Positions 17,321-26,946 are shown, numbered from the stretch's first letter. The stretch is 64,000 nucleotides of DNA from an uncultured Eubacterium sp. (GCA_944380545.1 CALWHV010000003.1:30974-94973); one strand, 5' to 3'. The notes: generated from the sequence alone by a model not told the origin. Numbers and translations are program-made.

Positions 17321-19372
17321 ATGAAAGTCTATGATTCCAAAAACATCAGAAATATCGTGCTTGCCGGTCATGCCTCAAAGGGCAAAACAACGCTTGCGGA
17401 AGCGTTGCTCAATGTTGCCGGGGCAACTGAAAGAGTCGGCAGGGTGGACGACGGCACCGCCGTAACGGACTACGACGCGGAGGAGAAAAAAAGAAAGATA
17501 TCAGTCTCCTGTGCCGTTGCGCCCGTTGAATATTCGGGCAAAAAGATAAATATACTTGACACTCCCGGCCTTTTCGATTTTGCAGAGGGCGCGGCGGAGG
17601 GTATGCGCGCCGCCGAAACTGCGCTTATCGTTGTTTCCGCCCGCTCAGGTCTTGCAGTCGGCGCGGAAAAGGCGTTCAAAAACGCCGGCTCGCGCAGGAT
17701 GGCAAGGATCTTCGTCGCAACTAAGATGGACGATGACAGAGCAGATTTTTATAAGGCGTTCAACGCCATGGCGGCAAAGTTCGGCAGCAGCGTCTGCCCG
17801 ATAATCGTGCCGGTCATCAAGGACGGCAAGGTTGCCGCTTATTATGACCTTGTTGAGGATAAGGCGTATTCATACGACGGCTTCAAGGCTTCTCCCGCCG
17901 AGGTCAGCCACGACGACGCCGCCAGGTTCGACGCTGTTAAAGAGGTGTTCAGCGAGGCGGTTGCCGGCACTGACGAAGAGATAATGGAAAAATATTTTTC
18001 GGGCGAGGAGCTCACGCGCGAGGACCGTATAAAGGGTCTCAAGATCGGTGTTGCGGACGGCTCTATTATTCCCGTTTTCGCAGTCAGCGGACTCACCGGC
18101 GCCGCGTGTGACAAGCTGCTTGATTTCATAGCCGAGGTCTGCCCGGCTCCCGCCTCTGAATATGCAATCAGCGGCGATGAGCCCGTTGAGCTTTCAACGG
18201 ATGTGAACGGTCCGCTCGCTGCAGTCTGCTTTAAAACGGTTGCAGACCCGTTTATCGGCAAGCTTTCGTTCTTTAAGGTGCTCAGCGGCAGGATAACTCC
18301 CACTACCGCCGCGTTCAACGCGCGCACCGGCAAGGAGGAGAGAATGGGCAAGCTCGTCACTATGTTCGGCGCAAAGCAGAACGACTGCTCCGAGATCCCT
18401 GCGGGCGATATCGGCGCCGTTGTAAAGCTTGCCGGCTTCAGCACGGGCGATACGCTATGCGCCGCGTCAAATGTTATAAGGGCGGACGGCGTTTCGACCC
18501 CGAAGCCCACATATGAAATGGCTGTAAAAGCCGTTAAAAAAGGCGACGAGGAAAAGATCGCCGCCGGCTTCTCCCGCCTTTGCGAGGAGGATCCCAGCCT
18601 TGAATTTTCAGTCAATAACGAAACTCACGAGCAGATAATCAAGGGCCTCGGCGAGCAGCAGATTGATGTTGCCGTGTCAAAGCTCAAGTCCAAGTTCTCC
18701 GTTGATGTTGAGCTTCGCGCGCCCAAGATCGCATACCGTGAAACGATAACGCTCAAGGTGTCCGCTCAGGGACGCCACAAAAAGCAGAGCGGCGGCCACG
18801 GCCAGTTCGGCGATGTCTTTATCGAGTTTGAGCCGTATTCCGGCGAGGGACTTGAGTTCGGCGAACGCGTTGTCGGCGGCTCCGTGCCCAAAAATTTCTT
18901 CCCCGCGGTAGAAAAGGGCCTTAACGAATGTATGGAAAAGGGCGTGCTTGCCGGCTATCCGATGGTCGGCGTCAAGGCAACGCTGTACGACGGCTCCTAT
19001 CATCCTGTTGACTCAAGCGAGATGAGCTTCAAGATGGCGGCTGCGCTCGCCTTTAAAGAGGGCGTTTCCAAGGCCGGTCCTATACTTCTTGAGCCGATTA
19101 TGACCGTTAAGGTGTCGTGCAACGATGAATCAATGGGCGATGTTATCGGCGATATCAACAAGCGCCGCGGCAGAGTGCTCGGTATGACCCCCTCCGGCGA
19201 CGGTATGCAGGAGATTATGTCCGAGATCCCGCAGGCGGAGATGGCAACCTTCTCAACCTCAATGCGCCAGATGACTCAGGGCAGGGGCTCCTTTGAATCT
19301 GAATTTGCAAGATATGAAAGATGCCCGGAGCATATCGCCCAAAAGATAATCGAGGAAAGCAAAGCCGAATAA
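17321..19372 (+). CDS. Elongation factor G-like translational GTPase
   Basis: A 683-residue paralogue of EF-G with all five EF-G domains. P-loop GHASKGKTTL is at residues 16-25. The G3 motif DTPGLFDF replaces the usual DTPGHVDF, with Leu in place of the catalytic His. G4 is TKMD instead of NKxD. Domain IV and V motifs are intact (GSVPKNFFPAVEKGLNE, PIMTVKV, GDINKRRGRV). It resembles the EF-G-2/EF-G-like subfamily found beside the housekeeping fusA in many Firmicutes. Its role (recycling, stress, ribosome protection) is not settled for the subfamily. It is alone in its transcription unit, with its own promoter and terminator. Confidence 0.88.
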   Translation: MKVYDSKNIRNIVLAGHASKGKTTLAEALLNVAGATERVGRVDDGTAVTDYDAEEKKRKISVSCAVAPVEYSGKKINILDTPGLFDFAEGAAEGMRAAETALIVVSARSGLAVGAEKAFKNAGSRRMARIFVATKMDDDRADFYKAFNAMAAKFGSSVCPIIVPVIKDGKVAAYYDLVEDKAYSYDGFKASPAEVSHDDAARFDAVKEVFSEAVAGTDEEIMEKYFSGEELTREDRIKGLKIGVADGSIIPVFAVSGLTGAACDKLLDFIAEVCPAPASEYAISGDEPVELSTDVNGPLAAVCFKTVADPFIGKLSFFKVLSGRITPTTAAFNARTGKEERMGKLVTMFGAKQNDCSEIPAGDIGAVVKLAGFSTGDTLCAASNVIRADGVSTPKPTYEMAVKAVKKGDEEKIAAGFSRLCEEDPSLEFSVNNETHEQIIKGLGEQQIDVAVSKLKSKFSVDVELRAPKIAYRETITLKVSAQGRHKKQSGGHGQFGDVFIEFEPYSGEGLEFGERVVGGSVPKNFFPAVEKGLNECMEKGVLAGYPMVGVKATLYDGSYHPVDSSEMSFKMAAALAFKEGVSKAGPILLEPIMTVKVSCNDESMGDVIGDINKRRGRVLGMTPSGDGMQEIMSEIPQAEMATFSTSMRQMTQGRGSFESEFARYERCPEHIAQKIIEESKAE

Positions 19373-19384
19373 TCAAGCTGTTTT

Positions 19385-19414
19385 ACGGGAGCACTGCGCT
19401 CCCGTAATTCTTTT
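19385..19414 (+). terminator. Terminator of the EF-G-like gene
   Basis: ACGGGAGC (19385-19392) and GCTCCCGT (19398-19405) form an 8-bp stem with loop ACTGC, followed by AATTCTTTT. Confidence 0.85.
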
Positions 19415-19461
19415 CGGGGCATAATATAACGAATAAAATATGGATAAAGGCAGTTAAAGCT

Positions 19462-20058
19462 ATGAGAAAAATATTTTCCGAAATCAAAAAATATTCAATA
19501 ATCCTTATCATCATCTGCGCCGTTTTGGGCTCGCTGCTCATCGCATTTCCCGCAAAGATGGTGGCGTATGTCTCGCTGTTTATCGGCGGCGCGTTCATCG
19601 CCTGCGGCGTTTTTGCAATCATAAATTACATTATTCGCCGCAATTATGTTCTCACGCTAACCCTCGGAATCATCTCCGCCGTCTCCGGCCTTGTCATTTG
19701 CCTTGCCTATCGGCAGATAATCTCCGTAATCGTTTTCCTGATGGGTATATTCCTGCTCGTCGGCGGCATTTTCAATCTTGTAAACGCCATCACGCTCGTA
19801 TCCGCTCTGCCGCGCGGATGGCTCGTCAACACCGCGCTCTCCGTGATTTCAATAATCCTCGGCATCGTCAGTATGACCGATCCGTTCAAGACCCAGGATG
19901 CGCTCGTGCAGTTTCTCGGCTTCGGGCTTATCGTTTTCGCCGTACTTGACCTCATCGCATATATCCAAATCGCAGAGCTTGCGCGCAAATTAAAAAAGAG
20001 CGCGAAAAACGATTCCGCAATAGAGGTGGACTTCACGGAAATAGATTCCGAAAAATAA
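19462..20058 (+). CDS. DUF308 (HdeD-like) membrane protein
   Basis: A 198-residue protein with six hydrophobic helices arranged as three pairs. Short turns such as FPAKMV, CLAYRQ and MTDPFKT, one per pair, mark the three DUF308 repeats seen in HdeD-like proteins. The C terminus is charged and cytoplasmic (DSAIEVDFTEIDSEK). HdeD is linked to acid tolerance in E. coli, but most DUF308 proteins have no assigned role. The ribosome site is weak (AAAGG). It stands alone between two transcription units. Confidence 0.75.
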   Translation: MRKIFSEIKKYSIILIIICAVLGSLLIAFPAKMVAYVSLFIGGAFIACGVFAIINYIIRRNYVLTLTLGIISAVSGLVICLAYRQIISVIVFLMGIFLLVGGIFNLVNAITLVSALPRGWLVNTALSVISIILGIVSMTDPFKTQDALVQFLGFGLIVFAVLDLIAYIQIAELARKLKKSAKNDSAIEVDFTEIDSEK

Positions 20059-20084
20059 ACTTAATATAAAGATTTAATAATTTA

Positions 20085-20113
20085 TTGCACGCGCGCGTTT
20101 ATGGTGATATAAT
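20085..20113 (+). promoter_or_regulatory. Promoter of the phosphohexomutase gene
   Basis: TTGCAC (20085-20090), 17-base spacer, TATAAT (20108-20113). The coding start follows about 30 bases later behind GGGGGAA. Confidence 0.8.
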
Positions 20114-20145
20114 TAACGCAAATTTTTTCTTTTGGGGGAATTGCT

Positions 20146-21780
20146 GTGTCAGTTGATGAAAAATATGCCGAGTGGCTCTCCTTTGCAGATGATGAAACAG
20201 CCTGCGAGCTCAAGGCTGCGGCAAAGGACCGCGCGGAGCTTGAGGACCGTTTTTATAAAGATCTTGAGTTCGGCACGGGCGGACTGCGCGGAGTTATGGG
20301 CGCCGGATCAAACAGAATGAATATATACACCGTCGGCAGGGCGACTCTCGGCCTCGCCGCCTATCTTAAGCACAGCTTTCCAAATGGCGCAAGCGTGGCT
20401 GTCGCCTATGACACGCGCAATAATTCCGCTCGGTTTTCGCTGGCTGCAGCAAGCCTGCTTGCCGCAAGCGGTATAAAGGTGTTCAGGTATGAATACTGCG
20501 TGCCCGTGCCCGTCCTCTCTTTCACGGTCAGGCGCCTCGGCTGCAGCGCAGGCATAATGATAACCGCTTCTCACAACCCCAAAGAGTATAACGGCTATAA
20601 AGTGTACGACAGCACCGGCTGCCAGATCTGCACCGAGGCTGCCGAGGAGCTTTTCGGCTTCATTGAAAAAGAGAGTTACTCGGATGTTGCGCGGCTTCTT
20701 AAATGCGATTCATCGTTTGATTCGATCGGCGACGGGGTTTTGAATGAATATTATAAAGCCGTTTCGGAACAGTCGCTTTACGAGCGCACGAACGGTCTTA
20801 AGGTCGTTTACACGCCGCTGCACGGCACGGGTAATATTCCGGTGCGCCGTATGCTTCGTAACTTTGATGTGGAGGTCGTAAAGGAGCAGGAGCTGCCTGA
20901 CGGAGATTTTTCAACCGTCAGAAGCCCCAATCCGGAGGAGCGCGACGCGCTTGACATCGCCGTAAGGCTCGCCGCGGAGCGCGGCGCGGACATAGTGCTC
21001 GGAACGGACCCAGATTGCGACAGAGTGGGCGTTGCCGTGCGCGATAAAAACGGCGAATACCGTCTGCTCACCGGCAATCAGACGGGCGCGCTGCTCGTTG
21101 ATTTCGTCCTCAATATGAAAAAGGCTTCTCTGAACAGCCGCTCAACGCTCGTTAAAACCATCGTTACCTCAGAGCTCGGCGCCGATATAGCCCGCAGCTA
21201 CGGGCTTCATGTTGAGGAAACGCTCACCGGTTTTAAATTTATAGGCGATAAGATGAATCAATACGAAAAAAGCGGCGAGCACGAATTCGTTATCGGCTAC
21301 GAGGAGTCCTACGGCTATCTTGTTGGCGATTACGCAAGGGATAAGGACGGCGTCGTCTCCTCGATGCTGATTTGCCAGATGGCGGCGTGGCACAAGGGTC
21401 ACGGCAAAACGCTCGTTGACGCGCTCGGCGATATCTATTCTAAGTACGGCTATTATCTCGATGCGCTCGACCCGTTTACTCTTCGCGGCAAAAACGGCGC
21501 GGAAAAGATCAAAGCCTTAATGAGCGATTTTCGTAAAAACGGCTTCAAAACCTTTGAGGACGCCGATAAAATGATAGATTACCTTAACGGAGTTGGGGAT
21601 ATCCCGCGCGCCGATGTTCTGAAATTCGTGTGGCGTGACGGCTCCTGGGCTGCGGTACGCCCAAGCGGCACCGAGCCAAAGATAAAATTTTATTACAGCA
21701 TCCGCGGCAATGATGAAAAGGCGGCGCACGAACGGCTTGAAAGGATAAGAAACGCCGTTAAAGCCGCGGTGGGTGAATGA
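20146..21780 (+). CDS. Phospho-sugar mutase (phosphoglucomutase/phosphomannomutase)
   Basis: A 544-residue alpha-D-phosphohexomutase that interconverts hexose 1- and 6-phosphates. Signatures in order: ELEDRFYKDLEFGTGGLRG near the N terminus, catalytic serine loop GIMITASHNPKEYNG, Mg2+ loop GTDPDCDRVGV, sugar-binding loop GYEESYGYL, and phosphate-binding loop RPSGTEPKIKF. Length and the FGTGGLRG motif fit the PgcA/Pgm2 group. The start is GTG with GGGGGAA upstream. It is followed 1 base later by the NifU-like gene and then a GH38 mannosidase. That order is compatible with processing of hexose released by glycosidases. Confidence 0.93.
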   Translation: MSVDEKYAEWLSFADDETACELKAAAKDRAELEDRFYKDLEFGTGGLRGVMGAGSNRMNIYTVGRATLGLAAYLKHSFPNGASVAVAYDTRNNSARFSLAAASLLAASGIKVFRYEYCVPVPVLSFTVRRLGCSAGIMITASHNPKEYNGYKVYDSTGCQICTEAAEELFGFIEKESYSDVARLLKCDSSFDSIGDGVLNEYYKAVSEQSLYERTNGLKVVYTPLHGTGNIPVRRMLRNFDVEVVKEQELPDGDFSTVRSPNPEERDALDIAVRLAAERGADIVLGTDPDCDRVGVAVRDKNGEYRLLTGNQTGALLVDFVLNMKKASLNSRSTLVKTIVTSELGADIARSYGLHVEETLTGFKFIGDKMNQYEKSGEHEFVIGYEESYGYLVGDYARDKDGVVSSMLICQMAAWHKGHGKTLVDALGDIYSKYGYYLDALDPFTLRGKNGAEKIKALMSDFRKNGFKTFEDADKMIDYLNGVGDIPRADVLKFVWRDGSWAAVRPSGTEPKIKFYYSIRGNDEKAAHERLERIRNAVKAAVGE

Positions 21781-21781
21781 T

Positions 21782-22024
21782 ATGAAAAATATAAGGGATT
21801 ATGTTGAAAATGAGCTCCAGCCCAAGCTTCAGGGCGACGGCGGCTGGATAGAATTTGTTTCCTTTGAAAACGGCGTGCTTACTGCTGTCTTTCGCGGCGA
21901 ATGTTCAAAATGCCTCATCCTTGAGCGCTGCTTAAGCTGGATAGAGTGCGAGATCAAGCGCGACCTCGGCGTTGAGGTCAAGGTTCGCGCCGTACGCAAA
22001 AAGCCGTATTTTCAGGATGTGTAA
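21782..22024 (+). CDS. NifU C-terminal-like (Nfu) iron-sulfur scaffold domain protein
   Basis: An 80-residue single-domain protein with LQGDGGWIEFVSFENGVL, typical of the NifU C-terminal domain, and cysteines in the order CSKC-x5-C (residues around 42-51). In NifU/Nfu proteins a CxxC pair holds a bridging Fe-S cluster between two subunits. The usual spacing GxCxxC is retained (GECSKC). ATG 21782 has GGTGGG 8 bases upstream; a GTG three codons earlier is possible. It lies tightly between mutase and mannosidase genes, which gives no direct functional hint. Confidence 0.72.
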   Translation: MKNIRDYVENELQPKLQGDGGWIEFVSFENGVLTAVFRGECSKCLILERCLSWIECEIKRDLGVEVKVRAVRKKPYFQDV

Positions 22025-22036
22025 GGGGGTGGCGCA

Positions 22037-24967
22037 ATGGCTCATATCAAGGTTGTAAGGCGTTCTATGCGCCCCGAGGAATGGACTGACCTTCGCTTCG
22101 GCTGGCTCAAAAGGCATATCTATTCCTCCGAATGGGAGATCGAAAATTTAAAGATCCGCGATGCTCGTCAGGTATCCGAGATGAAGTTTGAATTTTATCC
22201 CGGCGAAGCGCGAGAGCTTAAAAAAGGCGATATGTATTTCACGCCGGACGGCACAGCTTTTATCGAGGCGGATGTCGATATTCCGCAAAGCCTTCGCGGC
22301 AGGGAGCTTTGGCTGCGCCTTAAGACCGCTGCCGAGATCTGCGTGAAGGTAAACGGCCGCTTCGTCGGCGGGGTGGACCCTAACAGGGAGCGTATGCTGC
22401 TTTCGCCGTATATAGACGATTCAAAAACGCTTCATTTTCAGATGATGGGCTATAACCGCAGCAAGCCGGACGATGAGCGCAATCCCGAAAGCCTTGCCGT
22501 TCGCGGCTGCCGTCAGATCTTTGAGGGCGCGTATATATGCACAGTGGATCACGCCGTTCAGGATCTCGTCTATGATTTAGAGCTTTTTATCAACATTGCA
22601 AAAAGCGAGCTTTTCAGCGAGGATTACAGAAGCTTTCTCAATAAGGAGCTCAGCCGCGCGCTTGATTTTATCGATTTTGAGGGCGAGGAGCTCACGGGCG
22701 TTGACGAAGCGCAGAAATATATAAACGATGTCGTTTATGCAAACGATACATATAAGGGCGCCGGAGATGTTGCGCTCATCGCCCATTCGCATCTTGACAT
22801 CGCTTATTATTGGCGGCGCATCCACGCCGTTCAGAAAAATCTGCGCACCGTGCTCATCCAGCTCCGGCTTATGGACAGGTATCCCGATTTCAAATACACC
22901 CACACCCAGCCTTATGTTTATGAAACGCTTGAAAAATATTATCCCGATGTTTTCGAGGAGCTGCGGCAAAAGGTCGCGTCGGGTCAGTTTGAGCCGGTCG
23001 GCGCAATGTATGTTGAGCCTGACTGTAATATTCCGTGCGCGGAAAGCCTTATCAGGCAGTGTCTTTACGGCCAGCTCACATACAGGCGTATGTTCGGCAA
23101 AACGGTAGATAACGCCTGGCTTCCCGATGTTTTCGGAAACAGCTGGATACTGCCGCAGATACTCAAGAAAAGCGGCGTAGATTATTTCGTTTCAAACAAG
23201 ATGTCCACCTGGAACGATACAAACAGGTTTCCACACAATAATTTCATCTGGCGCGGCATAGACGGCTCTCGGGTTTACGCCTGCGTTCCGCCCACGCATT
23301 TCATCACCTGGAATATGCCGGATCAGATCCAGGAAAACTGGGAGGCTTATCAGGATAAGGATTCCGGCGGGCAGACTATGAATATGTTCGGCTACGGCGA
23401 CGGCGGCTCGGGCTGCACAGAAGAGATGATAGAGCTTATGCACCGCTTTGATAAGGTCTCTGTTATGCCTAAATGCACTCATATGGGCGGCGCGGAGTTC
23501 CTGCATAAGAATCTCAAGGGCAACAGCTCTCTTCAGATTTGGGACGGAGAGCTTTATCTTGAGATGCACCGCGGCACCTTCACCACAAAAAGCAATCTCA
23601 AGGCGGCAAACCGCGCGCTTGAGGCAAAATTCCGCGATGCTGAGCTGCTCGGCGTGCTCAGGGGCGAAAATAATACGGCAAAGCTCACCGAGCTATATAA
23701 AAAATTTCTTGTAAATCAGTTCCACGACATCCTGCCCGGCTCACATATAAATCCCGTTTATAAGGACGCCGCTGCTGATTACGAAGAGATAAACGCCGAG
23801 CTTGATAGGCTGATAGGCAGCGGCTCGCAGTATTTCAACACGCTGAATTTCACGCGTGATATGCTCACCTTCGTTCCCGGCAAAAACGGCTCGTCAACCA
23901 GAAAATTCCAAAAGGGCAGCTGGCTCGTGCCCAATATGCCCGCGCTTTCGGGCGCGCGCTTAAGGCGTTGCGCTTTCAGCGGCGAGTGGTTCTCGTTTGA
24001 CGGCAAAACCATCGAAACGCCTTATTACACCGCTTCTCTTAACGAGGACGGCTCATTTTCATCACTGTTTGATAAGCAGCTCTCTCGCGAGTGGGTGAGC
24101 GGCGACTTCAATAAGCTCAAGCTTTTTGACGACCGCCCCGGCAATTATGACGCGTGGGATATACTCCCTAATTACAGGGACAAGCAGCTCGTTCCTGAGG
24201 TTGAAATGCCGCTTTCGCTGCTTGAGCAGGACGGCGAAGCCGTCTCCCTTGCGGCAACGCTTAAAACCGCTTCTTCGGTGTGGACCGTTATAATCAGGTT
24301 CTTCCGCCGCAGCCGCGGCATAGAGGTTGAGCACAGCGTTGATTGGCACGAAAAGCATAAGCTTGCAAAAGCGGAATTTGAATGTAATGTGCTTTCAAGA
24401 AAGGCGCTTTGCGACACTTCAGCCGGCTTTATCGAGCGCGATACGCATAAAAACACCTCCTGGCAGCAGGCGCGCTTCGAGGTCTGCCAGCATAAATGGT
24501 GCGACCTTTCCGAAACAGGCGGCGGCTTAGCAATAATAAATGAAAATAAATACGGCGTGGGCTTTGATAAAAATCTTATCAGCCTGTCGCTTCTGCGCGC
24601 AACCGTTCGCCCTGATGTGGAATCCGATATGGGCGAGCACGATTTCTGCTATCTCATCTACCCGCACGCTGGAAACGCCGTTGAGGCGGGCGTAAACCGT
24701 ATGGCGCTTCAATATAACACTCCGCTCGTAAAGGCAAACGCCGTATCAAGCCTTCCCGATTTTCAGCCGCTCATCCTGCAGGCTCTCAAGTTCAGCGAGG
24801 ACGGCTCTATGATAGTCGCCCGCCTGAGCGAGCAAAACGGCGAGCGCGGCAGCATAAGCCTCGGCAGAAAGGTGCGCCTGCTCAATATGCTTGAAGAGGT
24901 CGAGGGCGAAACGGACACGGTTGAATATTCTCCGTTTGAGATATTGACTTTGGGATTTGAAAAATAA
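22037..24967 (+). CDS. Glycoside hydrolase family 38 alpha-mannosidase
   Basis: A 976-residue GH38 enzyme. An N-terminal beta domain (about 1-240) precedes the catalytic barrel, with IAHSHLDIAYYWR (zinc-binding His and Asp) near residue 255. The nucleophile motif AWLPDVFGNSWILPQ is near 360, and NQFHDILPGSH is near 565. Linker and C-terminal sandwich domains complete the fold. No signal peptide is present, so it acts in the cytosol, removing alpha-mannose from imported glycans. AAGGGGGTGG precedes the ATG. It sits in an apparent operon with the mutase, the Nfu-like gene and cca. It is clearly a different subtype from the long GH38 at 3277-6543. Confidence 0.93.
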   Translation: MAHIKVVRRSMRPEEWTDLRFGWLKRHIYSSEWEIENLKIRDARQVSEMKFEFYPGEARELKKGDMYFTPDGTAFIEADVDIPQSLRGRELWLRLKTAAEICVKVNGRFVGGVDPNRERMLLSPYIDDSKTLHFQMMGYNRSKPDDERNPESLAVRGCRQIFEGAYICTVDHAVQDLVYDLELFINIAKSELFSEDYRSFLNKELSRALDFIDFEGEELTGVDEAQKYINDVVYANDTYKGAGDVALIAHSHLDIAYYWRRIHAVQKNLRTVLIQLRLMDRYPDFKYTHTQPYVYETLEKYYPDVFEELRQKVASGQFEPVGAMYVEPDCNIPCAESLIRQCLYGQLTYRRMFGKTVDNAWLPDVFGNSWILPQILKKSGVDYFVSNKMSTWNDTNRFPHNNFIWRGIDGSRVYACVPPTHFITWNMPDQIQENWEAYQDKDSGGQTMNMFGYGDGGSGCTEEMIELMHRFDKVSVMPKCTHMGGAEFLHKNLKGNSSLQIWDGELYLEMHRGTFTTKSNLKAANRALEAKFRDAELLGVLRGENNTAKLTELYKKFLVNQFHDILPGSHINPVYKDAAADYEEINAELDRLIGSGSQYFNTLNFTRDMLTFVPGKNGSSTRKFQKGSWLVPNMPALSGARLRRCAFSGEWFSFDGKTIETPYYTASLNEDGSFSSLFDKQLSREWVSGDFNKLKLFDDRPGNYDAWDILPNYRDKQLVPEVEMPLSLLEQDGEAVSLAATLKTASSVWTVIIRFFRRSRGIEVEHSVDWHEKHKLAKAEFECNVLSRKALCDTSAGFIERDTHKNTSWQQARFEVCQHKWCDLSETGGGLAIINENKYGVGFDKNLISLSLLRATVRPDVESDMGEHDFCYLIYPHAGNAVEAGVNRMALQYNTPLVKANAVSSLPDFQPLILQALKFSEDGSMIVARLSEQNGERGSISLGRKVRLLNMLEEVEGETDTVEYSPFEILTLGFEK

Positions 24968-25371
24968 TGGAAGCTTATCAGATAATAATATTGGTATGCT
25001 GCGCCGTTCTTCTCGGCATTTTCGTTCTGCCGGCGGTAAACAGGTTTCAGTTTCGCCGTATGCCGTACGACCAGCAGGTGCTTGCCATAATGAAGCAGGC
25101 AAAAGGGCTCGTCTATTTCAAAAATGTTTCGCACGGCAGAAGCGGCAGCCTGTTCTATGTTAAAAATAAGCGCAAGATACTCGTCTATCCCTGGTATCTT
25201 GACGAAAACGGCCGTATGGTGATCGACTCGCCCGACCCGTTTGAAAAATGGGATTATCCCGAGGAGCATCCGCCGCTTGACGCGGACGAAAGGGAGCAGG
25301 CTCAAAAGGAGCTTGAAAACTATGCGCGCTCCTCGCATATCAAAATTGTTTTCGCCCGCGGCGAAAAGTGA
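24967..25371 (+). CDS. Single-pass membrane protein of unknown function
   Basis: A 134-residue protein with an N-terminal hydrophobic helix (about 4-24) and a charged soluble domain containing RRMPYDQQVLAIMKQAKG and LVYPWYLDENGR. No family is recognised. Its ATG shares a base with the stop of the mannosidase gene (TAATG), so it is translated by coupling. It is followed after 18 bases by cca. Apart from the anchor and the soluble side, nothing can be said about function. Confidence 0.72.
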   Translation: MEAYQIIILVCCAVLLGIFVLPAVNRFQFRRMPYDQQVLAIMKQAKGLVYFKNVSHGRSGSLFYVKNKRKILVYPWYLDENGRMVIDSPDPFEKWDYPEEHPPLDADEREQAQKELENYARSSHIKIVFARGEK

Positions 25372-25389
25372 CCTGACGGAGGTGAGATA

Positions 25390-26748
25390 ATGATTCTTGA
25401 CGATAATGCAAAGCGTATTCTTTGCGCTTTTAAAGCCGCGGGGTACGAGGCATACGCCGTAGGCGGCTGCGTCAGGGATTATTTTCTCGGCGTCTCGGGC
25501 GGCGATACCGACATTGCCGTTTCCGCGCCTCCGCCGGTAACTGAAAACATTCTTGCCGAAAACGGTTTCAAGGCAGTGGAGACCGGCATAAAGCACGGCA
25601 CCGTCACCGCCGTTCTCGGCTCGGAAAGCTATGAGATAACCACCTTCAGGGCGGACGGGGATTATGACGACTGCCGCCACCCGCGCAGCGTTTCCTTCGT
25701 GCGTGATATAGAGAGTGATCTTGCCCGCCGTGATTTCACCGTAAACGCAATGGCTTATTCGCCCGAAAAGGGCTTTGTTGACCCGTTCGGCGGCAGGGCG
25801 GATATCAAAAATCGGCTGATTCGCGCGGTCGGCGACCCCGATAAGCGCTTTCGCGAGGACGCGCTTCGCATTATGCGCGCGCTTCGCTTTTCCTCGACCC
25901 TCGGCTTCGATATTGAGCCGCAAACTCAAAAGGCACTGCTTTCTCGGTGCCGTCTGCTTGAGAATATCTCGCGCGAGCGCATTTATACGGAGCTTTTAAA
26001 GCTGCTGTGCGGAAAAAATGTTTTCGCCGTGCTTGTAAAATATCAAAGCGTTATCTGTGCGGCTGTGCCTCAGCTCGCTGCCGCGGTCGGCTGCGAGCAG
26101 AATACGCCGTGGCACTGTATGGATGTCTATTGTCATATCGCAAAAGCCGTGTCCTTCGCTCCCGCAGAGCCGGAGCTTCGCCTTGCAATGCTGCTTCACG
26201 ATATAGGCAAGCCTCTCGTTAAGCGAACGGACGAGGGCGGGCGCGATCATTTCAAAAATCACGCCGCAGTCGGCGCAGAGCTTGCAAAAGAGGTGCTGCG
26301 CGGCTTTCACGCTTCAAATAAAACAACCGAGCGCGTCGTCACCCTCGTCAAATATCATCAGTCGATAGAGGATGTCGGCGCGGTTTCGGTGCCGCGCTGG
26401 TTCAATCGGATAGGCGCGCAAAACACGCTCGATCTTTTCCGCGTGCGCCTGGCGGATCTCAAGGCGCATAATATGGAAAAAGACGGCGTTCGCCGTGAGA
26501 TATCCGCAATGAAATCGCTCATCGCCGAGGCTGAGCGCCTTATAGCGGAAAAAGCGCCGTACAGAGTTTCGGATCTTGCGGTAAACGGAAACGATATAAC
26601 CGCGCTCGGCTGCTCCGGCAGGGAGGTTGGCAAAGTCCTGAACCGTCTGCTCGATCTCGTCATTTCAGGCAAGATTGAAAACAACAGGGAAGCCCTGCTT
26701 GGATATTTAAAAGATAATATTACCGCATCAAACAGTTTTATTGTTTAA
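25390..26748 (+). CDS. cca: CCA tRNA nucleotidyltransferase with HD domain
   Basis: A 452-residue class II CCA-adding enzyme that builds or repairs the 3' CCA of tRNAs. The nucleotidyltransferase head has YAVGGCVRDYFLG and GGDTDIAV (the two metal-binding Asp) and the RRDFTVNAMAY motif. The neck has EDALRIMRALRFSSTLGF. The C-terminal half contains an HD phosphohydrolase domain (LLHDIGKP near residue 277), as in the Bacillus/Clostridium long forms. GGAGGTGAG lies upstream of ATG. It ends the mutase-nfu-mannosidase operon and is followed by a terminator. Confidence 0.93.
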   Translation: MILDDNAKRILCAFKAAGYEAYAVGGCVRDYFLGVSGGDTDIAVSAPPPVTENILAENGFKAVETGIKHGTVTAVLGSESYEITTFRADGDYDDCRHPRSVSFVRDIESDLARRDFTVNAMAYSPEKGFVDPFGGRADIKNRLIRAVGDPDKRFREDALRIMRALRFSSTLGFDIEPQTQKALLSRCRLLENISRERIYTELLKLLCGKNVFAVLVKYQSVICAAVPQLAAAVGCEQNTPWHCMDVYCHIAKAVSFAPAEPELRLAMLLHDIGKPLVKRTDEGGRDHFKNHAAVGAELAKEVLRGFHASNKTTERVVTLVKYHQSIEDVGAVSVPRWFNRIGAQNTLDLFRVRLADLKAHNMEKDGVRREISAMKSLIAEAERLIAEKAPYRVSDLAVNGNDITALGCSGREVGKVLNRLLDLVISGKIENNREALLGYLKDNITASNSFIV

Positions 26749-26774
26749 ACGAAGGTACGCGCCTTCGTTTTTTT
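26747..26774 (+). terminator. Terminator of cca
   Basis: AAACGAAGG (26747-26755) and CCTTCGTTT (26762-26770), loop TACGCG, followed by more T. Confidence 0.9.
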
Positions 26775-26946
26775 ATGCTCCCGTGCCCCTGCTACAAACT
26801 TTTTCAAAAATAAAAAATCCCGTAGCAGTTGTTTTTGCTCTTTAAAATATTTAAAATAATCTTAAAGATACATTTCATCAAATAAAGCCGCTTAAAACGG
26901 CTTTATATACACCCCATGCCGTCCTTTTTCAGGGCGGCATTTTTTT
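26775..26946 (+). other. Non-coding gap with three hairpins
   Basis: No gene is supported. A 7-bp stem CTGCTAC/GTAGCAG (26789-26795, 26822-26828) encloses a 26-base AT-rich loop. A second stem AAAGCCG/CGGCTTT is at 26884-26904. A third, ATGCCGTCCT/AGGGCGGCAT (26916-26940), is followed by seven T and is a strong terminator. Three consecutive stem-loops after an already terminated gene suggest either a short RNA or redundant insulation of htpG. Confidence 0.5.
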
